From contig WHVA01000001.1 in the NCBI GenBank assembly GCA_015179125.1, positions 372,001 to 436,000 on the forward strand: 64,000 nt of DNA, written 5' to 3'. The notes under the pieces were generated by a model. That model saw only the letters and a program-made list of their open reading frames with translations. It made no database searches and was not told the origin of the DNA. Below are positions 1 to 10,458 of the stretch, piece by piece. The stretch is from Gautieria morchelliformis. Its lineage: Eukaryota > Basidiomycota > Agaricomycetes > Gomphales > Gomphaceae. The stretch's first letter is position 1. Every line of letters begins with the position of its first letter. The translations under genes were made by a program, and so were the position numbers.

Positions 1-208
1 CAGGAAAAGCTTGCTTACGGTTGAATTAATCGACAGGGCTCCTAGCTAGGGAGGAGCCGGCGTCAGCTCCAACACGAAAGCCAAAGAAATCATGAAAAAT
101 GTCGCTGGGACAGACCTTAAAGCGCGTGCAGACCATGGTAAACCGGCAAGGCGCAGTTCGAGAAAAGCATAGAAATACCACTTTGAACCGAGTGGAATAC
201 TTACGAGG
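1..208 (-). repeat. 208-bp repeat, inverted copy at 18850-19056
   Basis: This stretch is the reverse complement of 18850-19056 with scattered substitutions. Both end near the junction reading CTCGTAAGTATTCCACT on the distal strand. It begins at the window edge, so its full extent is unknown. No coding function is visible. The two copies lie in opposite orientation about 18.6 kb apart. Confidence 0.8.
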
Positions 209-1590
209 CAGACACTTTCATCGGGTTGTTAGAATGTGTACTGCCAGTGGATTCCGAGCTGTTATTCACGAGGTATGCTTGGCAGATGGACACGGTCATC
301 GATCCAATTGGAAAGTTGTTTTAATCGAGCATTGGGGATTTATCACATATGTACTATATTGCTGGAGTATAATTCATCAAAAAAAAATTTGTCTTGTTTC
401 GATTTGTGTCTGGGCCGACAATTATATCTTTAATCTCAATACAGCTCAACTTACATTGGGCCCCACAACCGGCGCATTCCCTTGTGTCAGAAAGCAGGAC
501 CGAACGTGATTTCGAGGTTCAGAGGCTGATTGTCTAATCGGACCCTGGTGCATGACGCTATCCAAATCACGAGGGACAATTAACCCGGTGATTTCTCGCC
601 GCACAGAAAATCTCGGAAGTGATCTACACTGTGAAAATGATACAGATCGGAAGGTATACAATATTTAACATTCCAAACAGGCTCTCCCTTCCAGCACTTC
701 TTACCCTAACAACCCATCGCGGCGTCACCTGCAACAGAACGCGCACGAAAACCAACTGCGAGCTTGAATGTTTTGCCGACTTCTTGGAACAGGGGGTGGG
801 CGTGTCGATTCGGGCGTGACCACTTGGAAACCGACTCTGCTGGATCGATCATTAGTCCCGTCTGGCTGCTGGGTATAAGTAATAGTCATACCTAGTAAGG
901 TCGACGGGCAGCGCGTCTCCTCTCTCTCTCTGCAGCACGCCGTCCCCTCCCCCCATCTCCTCTTGCTTCTCTGTCCCTCGCAGAGCCTGGCAGCCTGCCC
1001 CTGCTGGACCCCTCTCCCAGATCGGGTCGTGGGACCACGGGTGCATATCGTTGCACAGGTTTCCGAGGGCGGCTGCTCCTGCGCGGTAACTTTGGGATGG
1101 GCTGTGGCGGTGGGAGGGCCGGGATGGGTGGGGGTGGTGGGAGCACCGGGATGGGCGGCGGCGGTGGCAGCACCGGGATGGGGGGTGGTGGTTGGATGAC
1201 CGGGGTGGGCGGCGGTGGTGGGAGCACCGGGATGGAGGGTGGTAGTGGGAGCCCTGGGACGGAGAACAGGAGCCCTGCGCGGAGAAGAGGGTGCATCTCC
1301 TCCTCCCATGTCATCTGACGCGCATCGCAAGGGCAAAATCCACCTTCATGGAAACCGGGGAGATTGTTACGATTCATTGCGCACAAATGGTGGTTGTTTG
1401 CAAGATCAGAATGGAGGGTCGAAGGTACCGATAGGCTTACTTATATGAAGATTTTCCACAATGAGCGGGCCGGCTTGGCTTACCAATTGAACGGGCCATT
1501 GCTGCGGCCGCCAAAGGAATTCAAGTGACACAAGCAAGCACCCATACCTCCCGTAATCCTGCTATGCCAATAAACCTTACAGGATGAGCT
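208..1590. repeat. Gene-fragment repeat, copy A, 5' half
   Basis: Bases 208-310 match 47216-47320. Bases 376-1590 match 48404-50172 after removal of a solo LTR there, and match 4046-5000 more weakly. The block ends in a GC-rich 27-bp minisatellite whose reverse strand encodes proline-rich nonamers. It is followed without a break by coatomer and Utp14-like gene fragments (1633-2825), which travel with it in copy B. The whole is read as one dispersed repeat unit carrying pieces of cellular genes. Its termini were not found. Confidence 0.75.
892..1386 (-). CDS. Proline-rich hypothetical protein (repeat-encoded), 164 aa
   Basis: Unrecognised protein. The N-terminus has a Cys pair (residues 18-20), followed by about eight units of the pattern (L/V)PPPPPIP between residues 45 and 100, then a basic segment RRSSRPRKPVQRY and an Arg-rich tail. 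The same protein with more repeat units is encoded in copy B at 49156-50097, and a broken version lies at 4611-5048. The reading frame survives length changes because the repeat period is 27 bp. The RRSS-R-PVQRY stretch resembles linkers in copia polyproteins, but that is only suggestive. It may be expressed or may be an open frame favoured by GC-rich repeats. Confidence 0.4.
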   Translation of the reverse strand: MCAMNRNNLPGFHEGGFCPCDARQMTWEEEMHPLLRAGLLFSVPGLPLPPSIPVLPPPPPTPVIQPPPPIPVLPPPPPIPVLPPPPPIPALPPPQPIPKLPRRSSRPRKPVQRYAPVVPRPDLGEGSSRGRLPGSARDREARGDGGRGRRAAERERRRAARRPY

Positions 1591-1632
1591 TTCTTGACGT
1601 CCGAGAAACAATCTAGCTAATACTCTCTCCAG

Positions 1633-2200
1633 GTCGTGCTTGCAGCTTCTATCGTTGCAGGGAAACGTATGTTCCTGCCTAGTCCTATTTTTAAGCTATT
1701 CTCTCGCACCAGTTTTTACAGATGCCACGGTCACGAATATAATCCATCATCATCATTTCCTACACTCATCACATTCTTCGGTGGAAAATTTTGACGTTCG
1801 CTATGTCTACCAGCCTTTGGAGGAGCTCTACGTCCTTCTCATCACCAACAAGCCTTCAAATATCCTCCAGGACATAGAGATGCTTCACCTGGTTGCTCGC
1901 CTTGTGACCGACCTGTGGCGATCAGCTGAGATTTTGAGGCATGCGTTCGAGCTGCCCGGCGCATTCGATGAAATCGTGAGCCTGGCATGGAGGGACCAGA
2001 TTAATCTCATGCAGGTAAAAAGTAAACCTTCTTGCCGTCGTACAAGAAAGGTGAGCAGACACCGGTATGCTCGAATGCTCGAGGAACACACCGAAGCAGA
2101 GATCGAGAGTGGATTTGAGGACCACGCTGGTTCCGCAAAAAGTGCATCCACCCAGCCCTCAGCTAGCCGCCAAATTATCTTCTCCGCGCCACGCAGATGA
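1633..2200 (+). pseudogene. Coatomer subunit delta (delta-COP) N-terminal fragment, copy A
   Basis: Delta-COP is the longin/adaptin-mu-like subunit of the COPI coat of Golgi vesicles. The translation holds VVLAASIVAGK after a CTCTCCAG acceptor (1633 on), then after an intron-like 1677-1722 QFLQMPRSRI, then in another frame [18 protein letters not shown] and NILQDIEMLHLVARLV with ILRHAFELPGAFDEIVSL, all in the order of the family's longin domain. Only about the first 150 residues are present. A stop after PRSRI and a frame change show it is broken. The downstream part (to 2200) matches delta-COP weakly or not at all. It sits inside a dispersed repeat, so it is a captured fragment rather than the native locus. 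Confidence 0.75.
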
Positions 2201-2524
2201 GAGATGAGGGGAATATCACAAAGACCGAGGAGCTGACACTGAACCACCTTTCTGTAGAGGTGAGGGTGACCGACACTGTCCAGGAAAGACGTCAAAGTTT
2301 GGACGGGGCAAAGCGAACAGGGAAATGTGATGCGTACGCGTTCATTGCCATTCGATGAACTTTCTGCCTTACGACTCGGTCTTGCCTTTTTATCATGGAG
2401 TATGTTTCCAACACGGCCGATGGTCGCGGGGCAACCATAAAGATAGCAACCTAAGCTAGGCAAAGCAGACGACGGAGGATAGCACACCTTTAACACTGCG
2501 AATCTCTCCGCTTTGTAAACGGAC

Positions 2525-2825
2525 TTGCGCATACACGCTCCTTTCGTAACTGGCACCTACAATGCCATACGAACCTGCGGAACGTATGAGAACCATCTTT
2601 TTCAGTCACGGTGTGACGAGCGGATGTGGGCACTCATGTTCTGCGCAGATGCCAAGGAGAAGCGGGTCGCGAAGTTGAAGAACAAGATTTATCGAAAAAT
2701 ACCAAGGAAATGTTGTGAGAAGATCAGAGAATTGATAAAAGAGGCTGAAGCTCTCGATGGCGTGGAAGATGTGGAGAAGGAGAGGACGAAGCGTTAGGTG
2801 GAGCGAGCGACCTTCGATGTGACGA
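2525..2825 (+). pseudogene. Utp14-like fragment, copy A
   Basis: The open frame (from a non-ATG codon) holds ERMWALMFCADAKEKRVAKL followed by a basic KIYRKI and an acidic/basic stretch ending in KERTKR, then a stop at 2795-2797 and a continued VERATFDV. This order resembles Utp14, a U3 snoRNP/small-subunit processome protein with a conserved LMFRxEAKAKRxAKIKSKxYR region. Copy B (56063-56386) reads through the stop. The match comes from family memory, so it is moderate. It is a fragment of one internal region only. Confidence 0.5.
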
Positions 2826-3115
2826 TGACGACAGCGGTACGTGTTTGACTCTTGACCGGGACCGTCAATTTATATCCCGGAGTTTTTGCTATTACTGATC
2901 GATCATAGCCGTCGTTTGCTGTGACCTGTTCTATCCAACTGTCCCGGGGTTCCTCCTTCCCCAGTTCACGCTGCTGTGGTCGACACTCTACTACCTCGCG
3001 CAGCTTCCCGATCCGAAATGTCATGGTTATATTGCGCTACTCCCCTTCTCCCGCCCCCTGGCTTGACCGAGGAGACTTCAATGGAGTCAACATGCTCCCC
3101 ACTGCTCGTGGTTAA

Positions 3116-3696
3116 TGCTGCTCATGCTTCATCTCACGCTGCATTGTAAAAGGCCTATACTCGATTAAGGCGACCATTCATGGCGCGTTTATTCTGGATC
3201 AGGAATTGTACTTTTACTGGTGTGCGACGCTGCGTGTATGTGATGGGTCTGTTGTTTCCTCCTGTGCGGGGGGCCCTTGGGCCTCGACCTTATTGTACCA
3301 TATACTGCATTGCCATTGAGTGTACTTGATGAAAGCTATACTGCTTCGCCTTTTGGAGCCCGGCTGTCTTGGGTTCTCCCTCAGTGATTCAGCTATGCAT
3401 GCTAGGTATACTTGGAGCATCTAGCTATCCCAATCCAAAACTGTATAAAGCCTGCCCTCGCACCCTCCAAAACCCCCACGAGTCCTCGATTCCACCATCC
3501 CTACCGTCTAAATATCACAATGCCTGACGTCGCCCGTCCACGGTGGAGCAGGCCAATGATACGCTGAAGGGAATGCCGGACTCGGCAGCGTCCACCGTGC
3601 AGCCCGAGGTACGTGGATATATGCGCTCACTCGATGCAGCGAGTCGCTGCTCGACTCTGCCAAGCACGGTGAACGGCTGTGTCTCTACGGGTATCG
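3116..3696 (+). other. Promoter-like stretch with a short broken exon, no intact gene
   Basis: A TATAAAG box at 3444-3450 is followed by a CT-rich stretch and an ATG at 3520-3522 in a good context (CACAATG). After about 20 codons' worth of sequence one frame reads VEQANDTLKGMPDSAASTV and then QPE before GTACGTG, a splice-donor-like site near 3608. The ATG and this frame differ by one base, so the exon looks broken or mis-assembled. The protein was not recognised. Bases 3116-3430 hold nothing identifiable. Confidence 0.35.
3444..3450 (+). promoter_or_regulatory. TATA box (TATAAAG)
   Basis: TATAAAG lies 70 bp upstream of the ATG at 3520, with pyrimidine-rich DNA between them, the usual fungal core-promoter spacing. 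Confidence 0.4.
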
Positions 3697-3812
3697 TGAA
3701 TGGAGAGCGATGAGGACAAGATACAAGACATCATATCACGGGTGAGCTTCTGTCTGTATCTTGCTGCGTCGGCTACCTGTCGTCGTACAGGAGGTGAGCA
3801 GACATGGGTGTG
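3697..3812 (+). pseudogene. Third coatomer delta fragment (MESDEDKIQDIISR exon)
   Basis: The frame MESDEDKIQDIISR ends at a GTGAGC donor. It matches the delta-COP segment that follows the longin domain (family pattern MES-EEKIQEII-R). The DNA just after it (TGTCGTCGTACA then GGTGAGCAGACA) aligns with the delta fragments at 2030-2070 and 55330, which lack this exon. So the three copies retain different parts of one captured gene. Nothing downstream to 4040 continues it clearly. Confidence 0.55.
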
Positions 3813-4045
3813 CTTGTTATTGGGAAGATGTCGACGCGTCGCTACAGCAAGTACGCTTACCCGTGGAAATTTACGGCTACAGTAAGTAAACCATCTTCAG
3901 ATAGTCCACCACATCAGTGGCGTAGTTGACCACACGTACACATTTCCGGCTATCGCCGTTATGATCTACGAAATTGAGATTCACCATGACTAGGGCGATT
4001 TCGCCATAAACATGTTTTCGATGAAATATGACATGAAAGGAGTGA

Positions 4046-5040
4046 AGGTGAAGAGGCCGATTGCCTAACCGGACCCTGGTAGAAGCTCAAACTCGTCATG
4101 GCATCTGGGGAACCAGCCTAAATCACGAGGGACACAATCGGGTGATTGCTCAAAAATCCCGGAAGTGATATATACACAGATGATGGTACAATATTTAACC
4201 TTCCAAACAGGCTCTCCCTTCCAGAATTTCTACCCTAAAAATCCATCGCGGCGTCATCTGCAACAGAACGCGGCGCGAAAGGTCGATTCGGGTGTCACGG
4301 GACACCATCAATATACGTCACAGCAAACCCCGTCTGGCTGGGTATAATAGTAAAGTACCCGATCTCCTTCCACGGGCAGCGCCTCTCCCCCTCCCCTCTC
4401 TCTCGCATGCCGTCTCTCTCTGCTTGTCCCTGCCCTTCTCCCCCCATCTCTGTCATTATCTGTCGATTAGTCAGCTCCCAGTAGCTACATAGCGGCTGAG
4501 TTCGAAGGTGAATCTTACTCGTTGGTTCCACCTTCGAACTCTGGTACGTCACATTGTTATCCTATGCAGAAGATAATAAGAAAGCTCACTCGTTGGTTCC
4601 ACCTTCGAACTCAGATTCTCACAATCTCCTCTCGCTTTGTTGTCCCTCGCAGATACCGGCAGCCTGTTACAGCTGGATCCCTCACCCAGATCGGGTTGCG
4701 GACCGTGGAGGTATAACGTTGCACGGGTTTGGGAGGGCGGCTGCTCCTGCGAGGTAAATGGCCCTCAGCCTGCCCAGTTTTTTGCTTGCCCTTCCGCTTA
4801 TGGACTGGTCTCCCCTCAGACAGCCTCCACGAGCCGGGAGTGGTGGGAGCGGTGTCGGGATGGGGTGCGGCCGCTGCGGCGGTGACTCGGAGAGTGCGGG
4901 TGGCGGTGGGAGGGCGGGTGACGGCGAGCGTATCGGCATAGGGAATGGCGGTGGGAGGGCCAGGATGGGCGGCGGTAGTGGGAGCGCTGGGATGGGGAAG
5001 GGGAGCATACAGGGGATCGACACTGATGCACTTGCCACGC
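4046..5040. repeat. Gene-fragment repeat, copy C (partial)
   Basis: Matches copy A bases about 518-1320: the segment beginning AGAGGCCGATTG, the CCAAACAGGCTCTCCCTTCCAG block, and the GC-rich minisatellite. It is more diverged than copies A and B. A 173-bp solo LTR (4451-4623) and an extra stretch near 4765-4845 interrupt it. The reverse-strand proline-rich frame is broken into shorter frames, although RRSSRPPKPVQRYTS is still readable. Confidence 0.7.
4451..4623 (+). mobile_element. Solo LTR, family H (173 bp, TSD ATCTC)
   Basis: Starts TGTCATTATC and ends ATTCTCACA, flanked by ATCTC at 4446-4450 and 4624-4628; the empty site is seen in copy A near 950-960. Inside is a stem-loop (arms GAGTTCGAAGGTG at 4498-4510 and CACCTTCGAACTC at 4529-4541), then TG and GTACGT at 4544. 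The 3' arm is repeated and ends in CAG at 4614. The 71-nt segment 4544-4614 therefore looks like an intron. No internal element region is present. Confidence 0.8.
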
Positions 5041-5925
5041 TTTGTCACGAGTCACGAGTCACGAGTCTAGTTTTATGTAGGCCAGTCACAGCGCTGGCTT
5101 GTCCCCCTTTGTATGAACTCCCACAAGTGTCGTGGTAGGCCTTCAGCCCATTGACATTGGTTCCCATTAGCATCCTACGGCTCTGATCCAATGACGCGGT
5201 TTTCTTGGAATAAGTAATAATATTGCCAAGTTTATGTGGCGCGTCTAAGATTCTAACATGGTTACGGCGACTGATAAAATTTTATAAGACAATCATGTTG
5301 CGCATCACTCAGCATAACACTCCAACTCCTTTGTTTTTTCTCGCTTCCCAGGTGGTCATGGTGTCAATGGGATATTGATGAGTAAAGCGTATTATGTAAG
5401 ACTTTGGCTCCCCTTGTAGCCCCTTGTACGTCTCCCTAAGTTCAGTTCTTGTTCTGCCCTTGAAGAGTAGATGTGATGAGCATAAAAGGCTGTTGATGTT
5501 TCTGGATTTGCGAACGGTGTCGAGTCATCGGCATATCAAGTCACCGAGCCGTGACCGACAAATACAGTAGTTTACATGTATTTGTCCTATCCGTTTGTAA
5601 CTCGCCACAACACCCAGTAGGTGCTGTCCCCTTCCTCTGCGTCCCCTCTCCCCGGAAATTCCAACAAAGGCTCACTTGGAACTGGTAAACCGTCAGATAT
5701 CAGATATCTTTCCCCACTGGAGGTGAAGCCGAGCTCACTTCTACATTCTGGTCTATCTGCCGCCCTCTGATACTTGGTGCATTCGAGCGCACTGTGAAAC
5801 CTCGGACGAGGCCCCTGATAACGATTCTCCGACCTCCCCCACGTGCCATTTGTTTCGACGACGGCACCAAGCTTTAGGTATCGATTATCCTCCCAATATC
5901 GTCACTGCAGTCTGCACACGAGCAT
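5041..5925. other. No gene recognised; upstream region of the F-box gene
   Basis: Apart from a short CACGAGT triplication at 5045-5070, nothing repeated or coding was recognised. Since Copia-A inserted at 5925, this DNA was originally directly upstream of the F-box start codon and probably holds its promoter. No clear TATA box was seen. Confidence 0.4.
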
Positions 5926-6167
5926 TGTTAGCGTTAGTGTTAGTAAGCAGAGAACGCACGGACCAGGACGCTATTATATAAGCTCGCTAGAATATCGTCG
6001 TACCTCAGTGAAACTGCCGTTCACTGAGGTGAGACTGACCTATCGTTGGACAGACAGTTTACTTACCCTATCCCCATAGATAACCTGTCTTTAGGTACTT
6101 TACTATATACACATAGTGAAACTGCCGTTCACTGAGATAACCTGTCTTTAGCGCAAAGACATTTTCA
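5926..6167 (+). repeat. Copia-A 5' LTR (242 bp)
   Basis: Runs from TGTTAGCG to CATTTTCA. TATATAAG at 5975-5982 is the likely TATA box. Stem arms CTCAGTGAA (6004-6012) and TTCACTGAG (6020-6028) are followed by GTGAGA. The arm repeats at 6128-6136, so 6029-6136 (108 nt) is intron-like. The 3' LTR lacks exactly these 108 nt. Confidence 0.9.
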
Positions 6168-6179
6168 GGTTATGGGCCC
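6168..6179 (+). promoter_or_regulatory. Primer-binding site, initiator-tRNA anticodon arm type
   Basis: GGTTATGGGCCC directly follows the LTR. It is the complement of GGGCCCAUAACC, the anticodon stem-loop of eukaryotic initiator tRNA-Met, which primes copia and Ty5 as a half-tRNA. The same 12-mer follows the 5' LTRs of Copia-B and Copia-C. Its ATG is the Gag start. Confidence 0.8.
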
Positions 6180-7953
6180 CGCTGATAGTATAGTACCTAC
6201 CAGCGGCGCAAAGTCCTTCGCAGTTCCCAAGCTCGCCCGAGATGGGTCGAACTGGGTAACGTGGAAGATACAGACGAGGGCCACCCTCGCGGCAAACAAG
6301 GGTGTGCTACGACACCTCAATGGCACAGCTCGGATACCAGCCCCGATCCCGACGTATCCTCCGAACCAGGTCCTGGATGAGGACGATGAGCAGGCACTCG
6401 AGAGGGCAGAGAAGCGTTGGGATGAATATCACCAACGCGAGGCCTTAATTACTGCACAGATCTTCACGACAATACCGGACTCACTCTTGATAGAGGTTCG
6501 GAAGCTCAGTTCAGCGAAGGAAATCTGGGAGGCGATATGTGCAAAGCACGAGAGTAGAGCTCTCACGGTCAAGGTCGATATACGGTGCAGGATGTACGAG
6601 ATGAAGTGTGAAGACGAGTCGAATGTTCGCACCCACCTCGAAGCTCTCATGAAAATGCAAGAGCAGTTAGCTGGAATGGATGCAGGCCTTACCAACGATG
6701 ACCTCGTCACCGTGATTCTAGGATCGTTGCCAAAAGGGTACCGACCACTCATCAACGCTATCTCGTTGCCAGCTACGCATGCGCAAGTCACACTCACACC
6801 CGATATGGTCGTTCAGAGTCTACTGGACGAATTCGAGCGGCTCAAGATCGAGGAACGGCAGCTCAAGGCTACCGAGAGCGCACTCACAGCTGCGAAGGGT
6901 CGCGGAAAAGGCAGACGCACCGACAGCTCTAACAATGCCGGGAAGTCTGATATTGAGTGCTGGAAATGCGGAAAAAAGGGGCATATAAAAGCTGATTGTA
7001 GATCAAAAGGGAAAAAGGAGAGGGATGGCGATAAAAAGAAGGGGAGCGAGTCAGTAAATGCCGTGACCGAAGACAGCGAGTGGGCCTTCACCACCACATT
7101 CGCCGGTCACATACTCTCTTGGGAGAGTAGCAAGCACAAAGGAACTGAAGTCGATGTCTACGACTCGGGAGCCTCGACTCACATGTCCCCAGATCGCCAT
7201 CGGTTCACCACCTTCAAAGAGATCCCACCCCGAAGAATTGCCACACCCGAACAGACGATCTTCACCGCGACCGGCGTTGGAGACATGCGCGTGGTCATCC
7301 CGAATGGGAAAACGATGACGCACATAATGCTGAAGGACGTACTTTATTGCCAGGACTTGGCATTCACATTGATATCGCTAGTGCGATGTGATAAAGCTGG
7401 ATTCGCCGTATTGCTATGCGATCAGCATTGCACGATCCGAAACGCGAAAGGCACGACTGTGGGCAAGATACCGCTCAGAGATGGACTGTACAAGGTGGAA
7501 CACGCACCACCTACAGAATCGGCCAACGCCGTGCAGACAGTCCTCACCATCGACGAGCTCCATCGCCGGATGGGTCACATCTCCCCGCGCGCCATAAAAA
7601 GCCTCTTAATCAGAGGCGTCATCACCGGCATCGAGGTAGATAAGAAGAGCGTACCTACGTTCTGTACCTCTTGTGCGCAAGGGAAGATGACGCGCAAACC
7701 TATTCCTAGGGAAAGAATAGGGCCGCGAGCTACAAAGCTTGGCGAAAAAATACATAGCGACGTATGGGGACCTACCACACCCCAGAGCTACGATGGGAGA
7801 GAATACTTTGTCACCTTTACTGATGATTTCACCCGCTGGTCACGCGTTGAACCCATGAGGAGAAAAAGCGAAGTACTTACTTGCTACAAGCAGTACGAAG
7901 CTTGGGTAGAGACACAACATGGCGGGAAAATCAAGCGACTTCAAAGTGATTGA
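6172..7953 (+). CDS. Copia-A Gag-protease-integrase (5' part of polyprotein)
   Basis: 593 codons. Gag domain with KLARDGSNWVTWK near residue 22, zinc knuckle CWKCGKKGHIKADC (about residues 262-275), protease active site VYDSGASTHMS (about residues 330-340), GAG-pre-integrase HHCC region (HRRMGHIS ... CTSCAQGK) and the first part of the DDE integrase core (SDVWGP ... FTDDFTRW). The frame ends at TGA 7951-7953 where the integrase consensus has DRGGEY, so CGA to TGA is the simplest cause. The start ATG is inside the primer-binding site; no other upstream ATG in frame exists. Confidence 0.9.
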   Translation: MGPADSIVPTSGAKSFAVPKLARDGSNWVTWKIQTRATLAANKGVLRHLNGTARIPAPIPTYPPNQVLDEDDEQALERAEKRWDEYHQREALITAQIFTTIPDSLLIEVRKLSSAKEIWEAICAKHESRALTVKVDIRCRMYEMKCEDESNVRTHLEALMKMQEQLAGMDAGLTNDDLVTVILGSLPKGYRPLINAISLPATHAQVTLTPDMVVQSLLDEFERLKIEERQLKATESALTAAKGRGKGRRTDSSNNAGKSDIECWKCGKKGHIKADCRSKGKKERDGDKKKGSESVNAVTEDSEWAFTTTFAGHILSWESSKHKGTEVDVYDSGASTHMSPDRHRFTTFKEIPPRRIATPEQTIFTATGVGDMRVVIPNGKTMTHIMLKDVLYCQDLAFTLISLVRCDKAGFAVLLCDQHCTIRNAKGTTVGKIPLRDGLYKVEHAPPTESANAVQTVLTIDELHRRMGHISPRAIKSLLIRGVITGIEVDKKSVPTFCTSCAQGKMTRKPIPRERIGPRATKLGEKIHSDVWGPTTPQSYDGREYFVTFTDDFTRWSRVEPMRRKSEVLTCYKQYEAWVETQHGGKIKRLQSD

Positions 7954-8042
7954 GGGGGAGAATATCTATCCGAGGAGTTCGATCAGCATCTGAAGTCGAA
8001 GGGAATAGTCCGAAGTCTTACCGTCCACGATACGCCCGAGCA

Positions 8043-10451
8043 GAACGTCTAAACCGCACCTTGATCGAGCATGCACGTGCCATGCACTATGCAGCCGACT
8101 TACCCAAGTTCCTATGGCCGGAGTCCGTTCAACACGCGGTCTGGCTCAAGAACCGCACATCCACTTACCTATTGGACGGGAAAACCCCCTACGAGCTCAT
8201 GTTCAGCAAAAAACCGGATTTGTCTAACTTACCGGAATGGGGCGCCAAGGTCTGGGTGCTGAAGGAGGATCGCAGGAAACTTGACGCGAAGGCAGACGAA
8301 GGACGCTGGGTTGGGTATAGCAGGCAAAGTCAAGCTCACCGAGTTTATTGGCCGGGGAAACAACAAGTGACAGACGAACGCAATATTGCGTTCGATAATA
8401 ACGTCACCGTTGGTCCGAGCGATATATCGGCCGAGAACGAGGGGGAGAGCACACAGCGCAGTCAGCGTGTTGCTCCAAACCAAAGTCACGACTTACCTCA
8501 AGAAAATATGAGCGAAGACATAGCTCCACATCCGCCGCAAGCACTGCAAGTCGACCCGCTCGAAGGCTTCGAGCCGCCTGAACCTGCAACGGAACCCGAG
8601 CAAGGGCGCGGACATAGACTACGCAAACCGTCAGCGTATGTCCGCAATATTGCTCCGGGCCAGGGCACGAGCTCTGGACACGCGAACGCACCTGTGTATC
8701 CACGTGGCATGCCGATCCCACCCCAAGACTCCAGGGAGACTGCTGCCATGGCAGCCTTCCATGATTCCGAGTGCACCGTCGATTCAGACTGCGACGACGT
8801 CGAACTCGAGGGGGATTATATGGAGTACGCAATGATGGCAGCACAAAGCGTGAGAAATGACCCCAAGAACATTGAAGAAGCTAGAAAACTTGACGATTGG
8901 CTAGAATGGGACGCGTCAATAAAAAAGGAGTTGAAACAGCATGAAGAGGTTGGTACCTGGGAACTGGTAGAGACACCTAAGGACGCGAACATCGTTGGAA
9001 GTCGGATCGTTCTCCACTATAAGCATGACGTGAGCGGCAACCTTGTCAGCCGCAAAAGCAGGGTCGTCGCCCAGGGGTTCACGCAAGTCGAAGGCCTAGA
9101 CTACAATGAGACCTTCACGCCGACAGCGAAGCTCTCAGAGATTCGGATCATCGCGGCCCTGGCGGTCAGAAATGACTGGGAATTGGAGCAGACAGATGTG
9201 GAAGGAGCCTACCTCAATGCACGGCTGAAGGAGACCATCTACATGCGCCAGCCCAGAGGATACGAGGTTCGAGGCAAAGAGAACCACGTATGCCTCCTAA
9301 AACGAGCGATCTACGGACTGAGACAGTCCGGGCACGAGTGGTACGACCACCTGTGCGCGATCATGTTCAAACTCCGGTTTAGGAGATGCCGGGTTGAACA
9401 CGCCGTTTTTTTTAAGCATGAAGACAATAACAGTCTATTTGTCGCTGCAGACGTCGACGACATGACCATCGCTGGAAGCTCGAGAGAGGTCATCCACGAG
9501 TTTAAGTCGGAACTTAGCCAGGAGGTCAAAATCAAGGACCTAGGCAACCTACACTGGATGCTAGGCATCGCAGTCGCAAGGGACAGGAAGGCTCAAACAA
9601 TATCGTTCTCGCAGCACGTGTATATTACAAAGATACTGGAAAGGTTTGGACTACAAGATGCAAAGGGCCTATCAACCCCACTTGACCCGCATCACAAATT
9701 GAGCCTAGCTCAATGCCCTGTCACGCCGCGCCACTATGAAGCCGTCCAGGGAGTCCCATACCGCGAGGCCATCGGATCCCTAATGTACGCAGCCCTCGGA
9801 ACGAGGCCGGACATCATGTTCGCCGTCACCTTCTTGTCGCAATTCATGCAGAATCCGGGACGGCCTCATTGGGAAGAGGTGAAGCGAGTTTTTCGTTACC
9901 TGAAAGGAACGATCGACCAGAAGCTGGTGATCGGTGTCAGGAATCGGTGGACATGGGTGAAACCAGGAAAACAAGAACGCACCGGACTTGAAGGGTTTTC
10001 GGATGCCGATGGAGCCTCACAGCACCATCGATATTCGATATCCGGCTATGTGTTCACCATAGACGGAGGTGCCGTTTCCTGGAGCTCAAAGAAGCAGTCC
10101 ATCGTCGCGTTATCTACAACGGAAGCAGAATACATAGCTGCCACTCACGCAATGAAAGAAGGCCTGTGGATTCGCATGTTCATCGCTGAAATCGCCCGTC
10201 CTCTCACACAGCCCGTCACCATGTACTGCGATAACCAATCAGCGATATCAGTCTCGAAGAACGACCAATACAAGGCACGCACCAAGCATATTGACGTACG
10301 ATACCACTTCATCCGTGATGTGGTCAAACGCGGCCTGATTTCCATCAACTACTGCCCTACAACTGACATGCCGGCGGACATGCTCACAAAGGCCCTGCCG
10401 GCTCCACAGCTCGCTCGCCTTCGAATGTCTGTTGGAGTGCGTTCAGCTTAA
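8043..10451 (+). CDS. Copia-A integrase C-terminus, reverse transcriptase, RNase H
   Basis: The frame begins with ERLNRTLIEHARAM, the end of the integrase core. Relative to the preceding frame, about 13 nt are missing at PEQN, between two GAACG copies. After a proline-rich linker, the RT starts near WELVETPKDANIVGSRIV and carries AADVDDMTIAG as its catalytic YxDD-type motif. RNase H follows with STTEAEYIAATHAMKEGLW and YCDNQSAIS, then TKHIDVRYHFIRD. The frame reaches the purine tract. The enzyme is intact apart from the upstream break. Confidence 0.9.
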   Translation, partial: ERLNRTLIEHARAMHYAADLPKFLWPESVQHAVWLKNRTSTYLLDGKTPYELMFSKKPDLSNLPEWGAKVWVLKEDRRKLDAKADEGRWVGYSRQSQAHRVYWPGKQQVTDERNIAFDNNVTVGPSDISAENEGESTQRSQRVAPNQSHDLPQENMSEDIAPHPPQALQVDPLEGFEPPEPATEPEQGRGHRLRKPSAYVRNIAPGQGTSSGHANAPVYPRGMPIPPQDSRETAAMAAFHDSECTVDSDCDDVELEGDYMEYAMMAAQSVRNDPKNIEEARKLDDWLEWDASIKKELKQHEEVGTWELVETPKDANIVGSRIVLHYKHDVSGNLVSRKSRVVAQGFTQVEGLDYNETFTPTAKLSEIRIIAALAVRNDWELEQTDVEGAYLNARLKETIYMRQPRGYEVRGKENHVCLLKRAIYGLRQSGHEWYDHLCAIMFKLRFRRCRVEHAVFFKHEDNNSLFVAADVDDMTIAGSSREVIHEFKSELSQEVKIKDLGNLHWMLGIAVARDRKAQTISFSQHVYITKILERFGLQDAKGLSTPLDPHHKLSLAQCPVTPRHYEAVQGVPYREAIGSLMYAALGTRPDIMFAVTFLSQFMQNPGRPHWEEVKRVFRYLKGTIDQKLVIGVRNRWTWVKPGKQERTGLEGFSDADGASQHHRYSISGYVFTIDGGAVSWSSKKQSIVALSTTEAEYIAATHAMKEGLWIRMFIAEIARPLTQPVTMYCDNQSAISVSKNDQYKARTKHIDVRYHFIRDVVKRGLISINYCPTTDMPADMLTKALPAPQLARLRMSVGVRSA

Positions 10452-10458
10452 GGGGGAG

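Noticed and set aside
99..509. 136-codon frame at the window start
   Set aside because: It crosses the junction between three different repeat pieces (1-208, 208-310, 376 on), and its counterpart near 48400-48530 is broken. There is no domain.
963..1318. Glycine-rich frames on the + strand (GMGGGGGST units)
   Set aside because: They are the antisense of the 27-bp proline minisatellite; period-27 DNA leaves several frames open automatically.
1740..1790. His-rich run (HHHH) as a metal-binding motif
   Set aside because: It comes from an out-of-frame reading of the coatomer delta fragment, between two recognisable segments.
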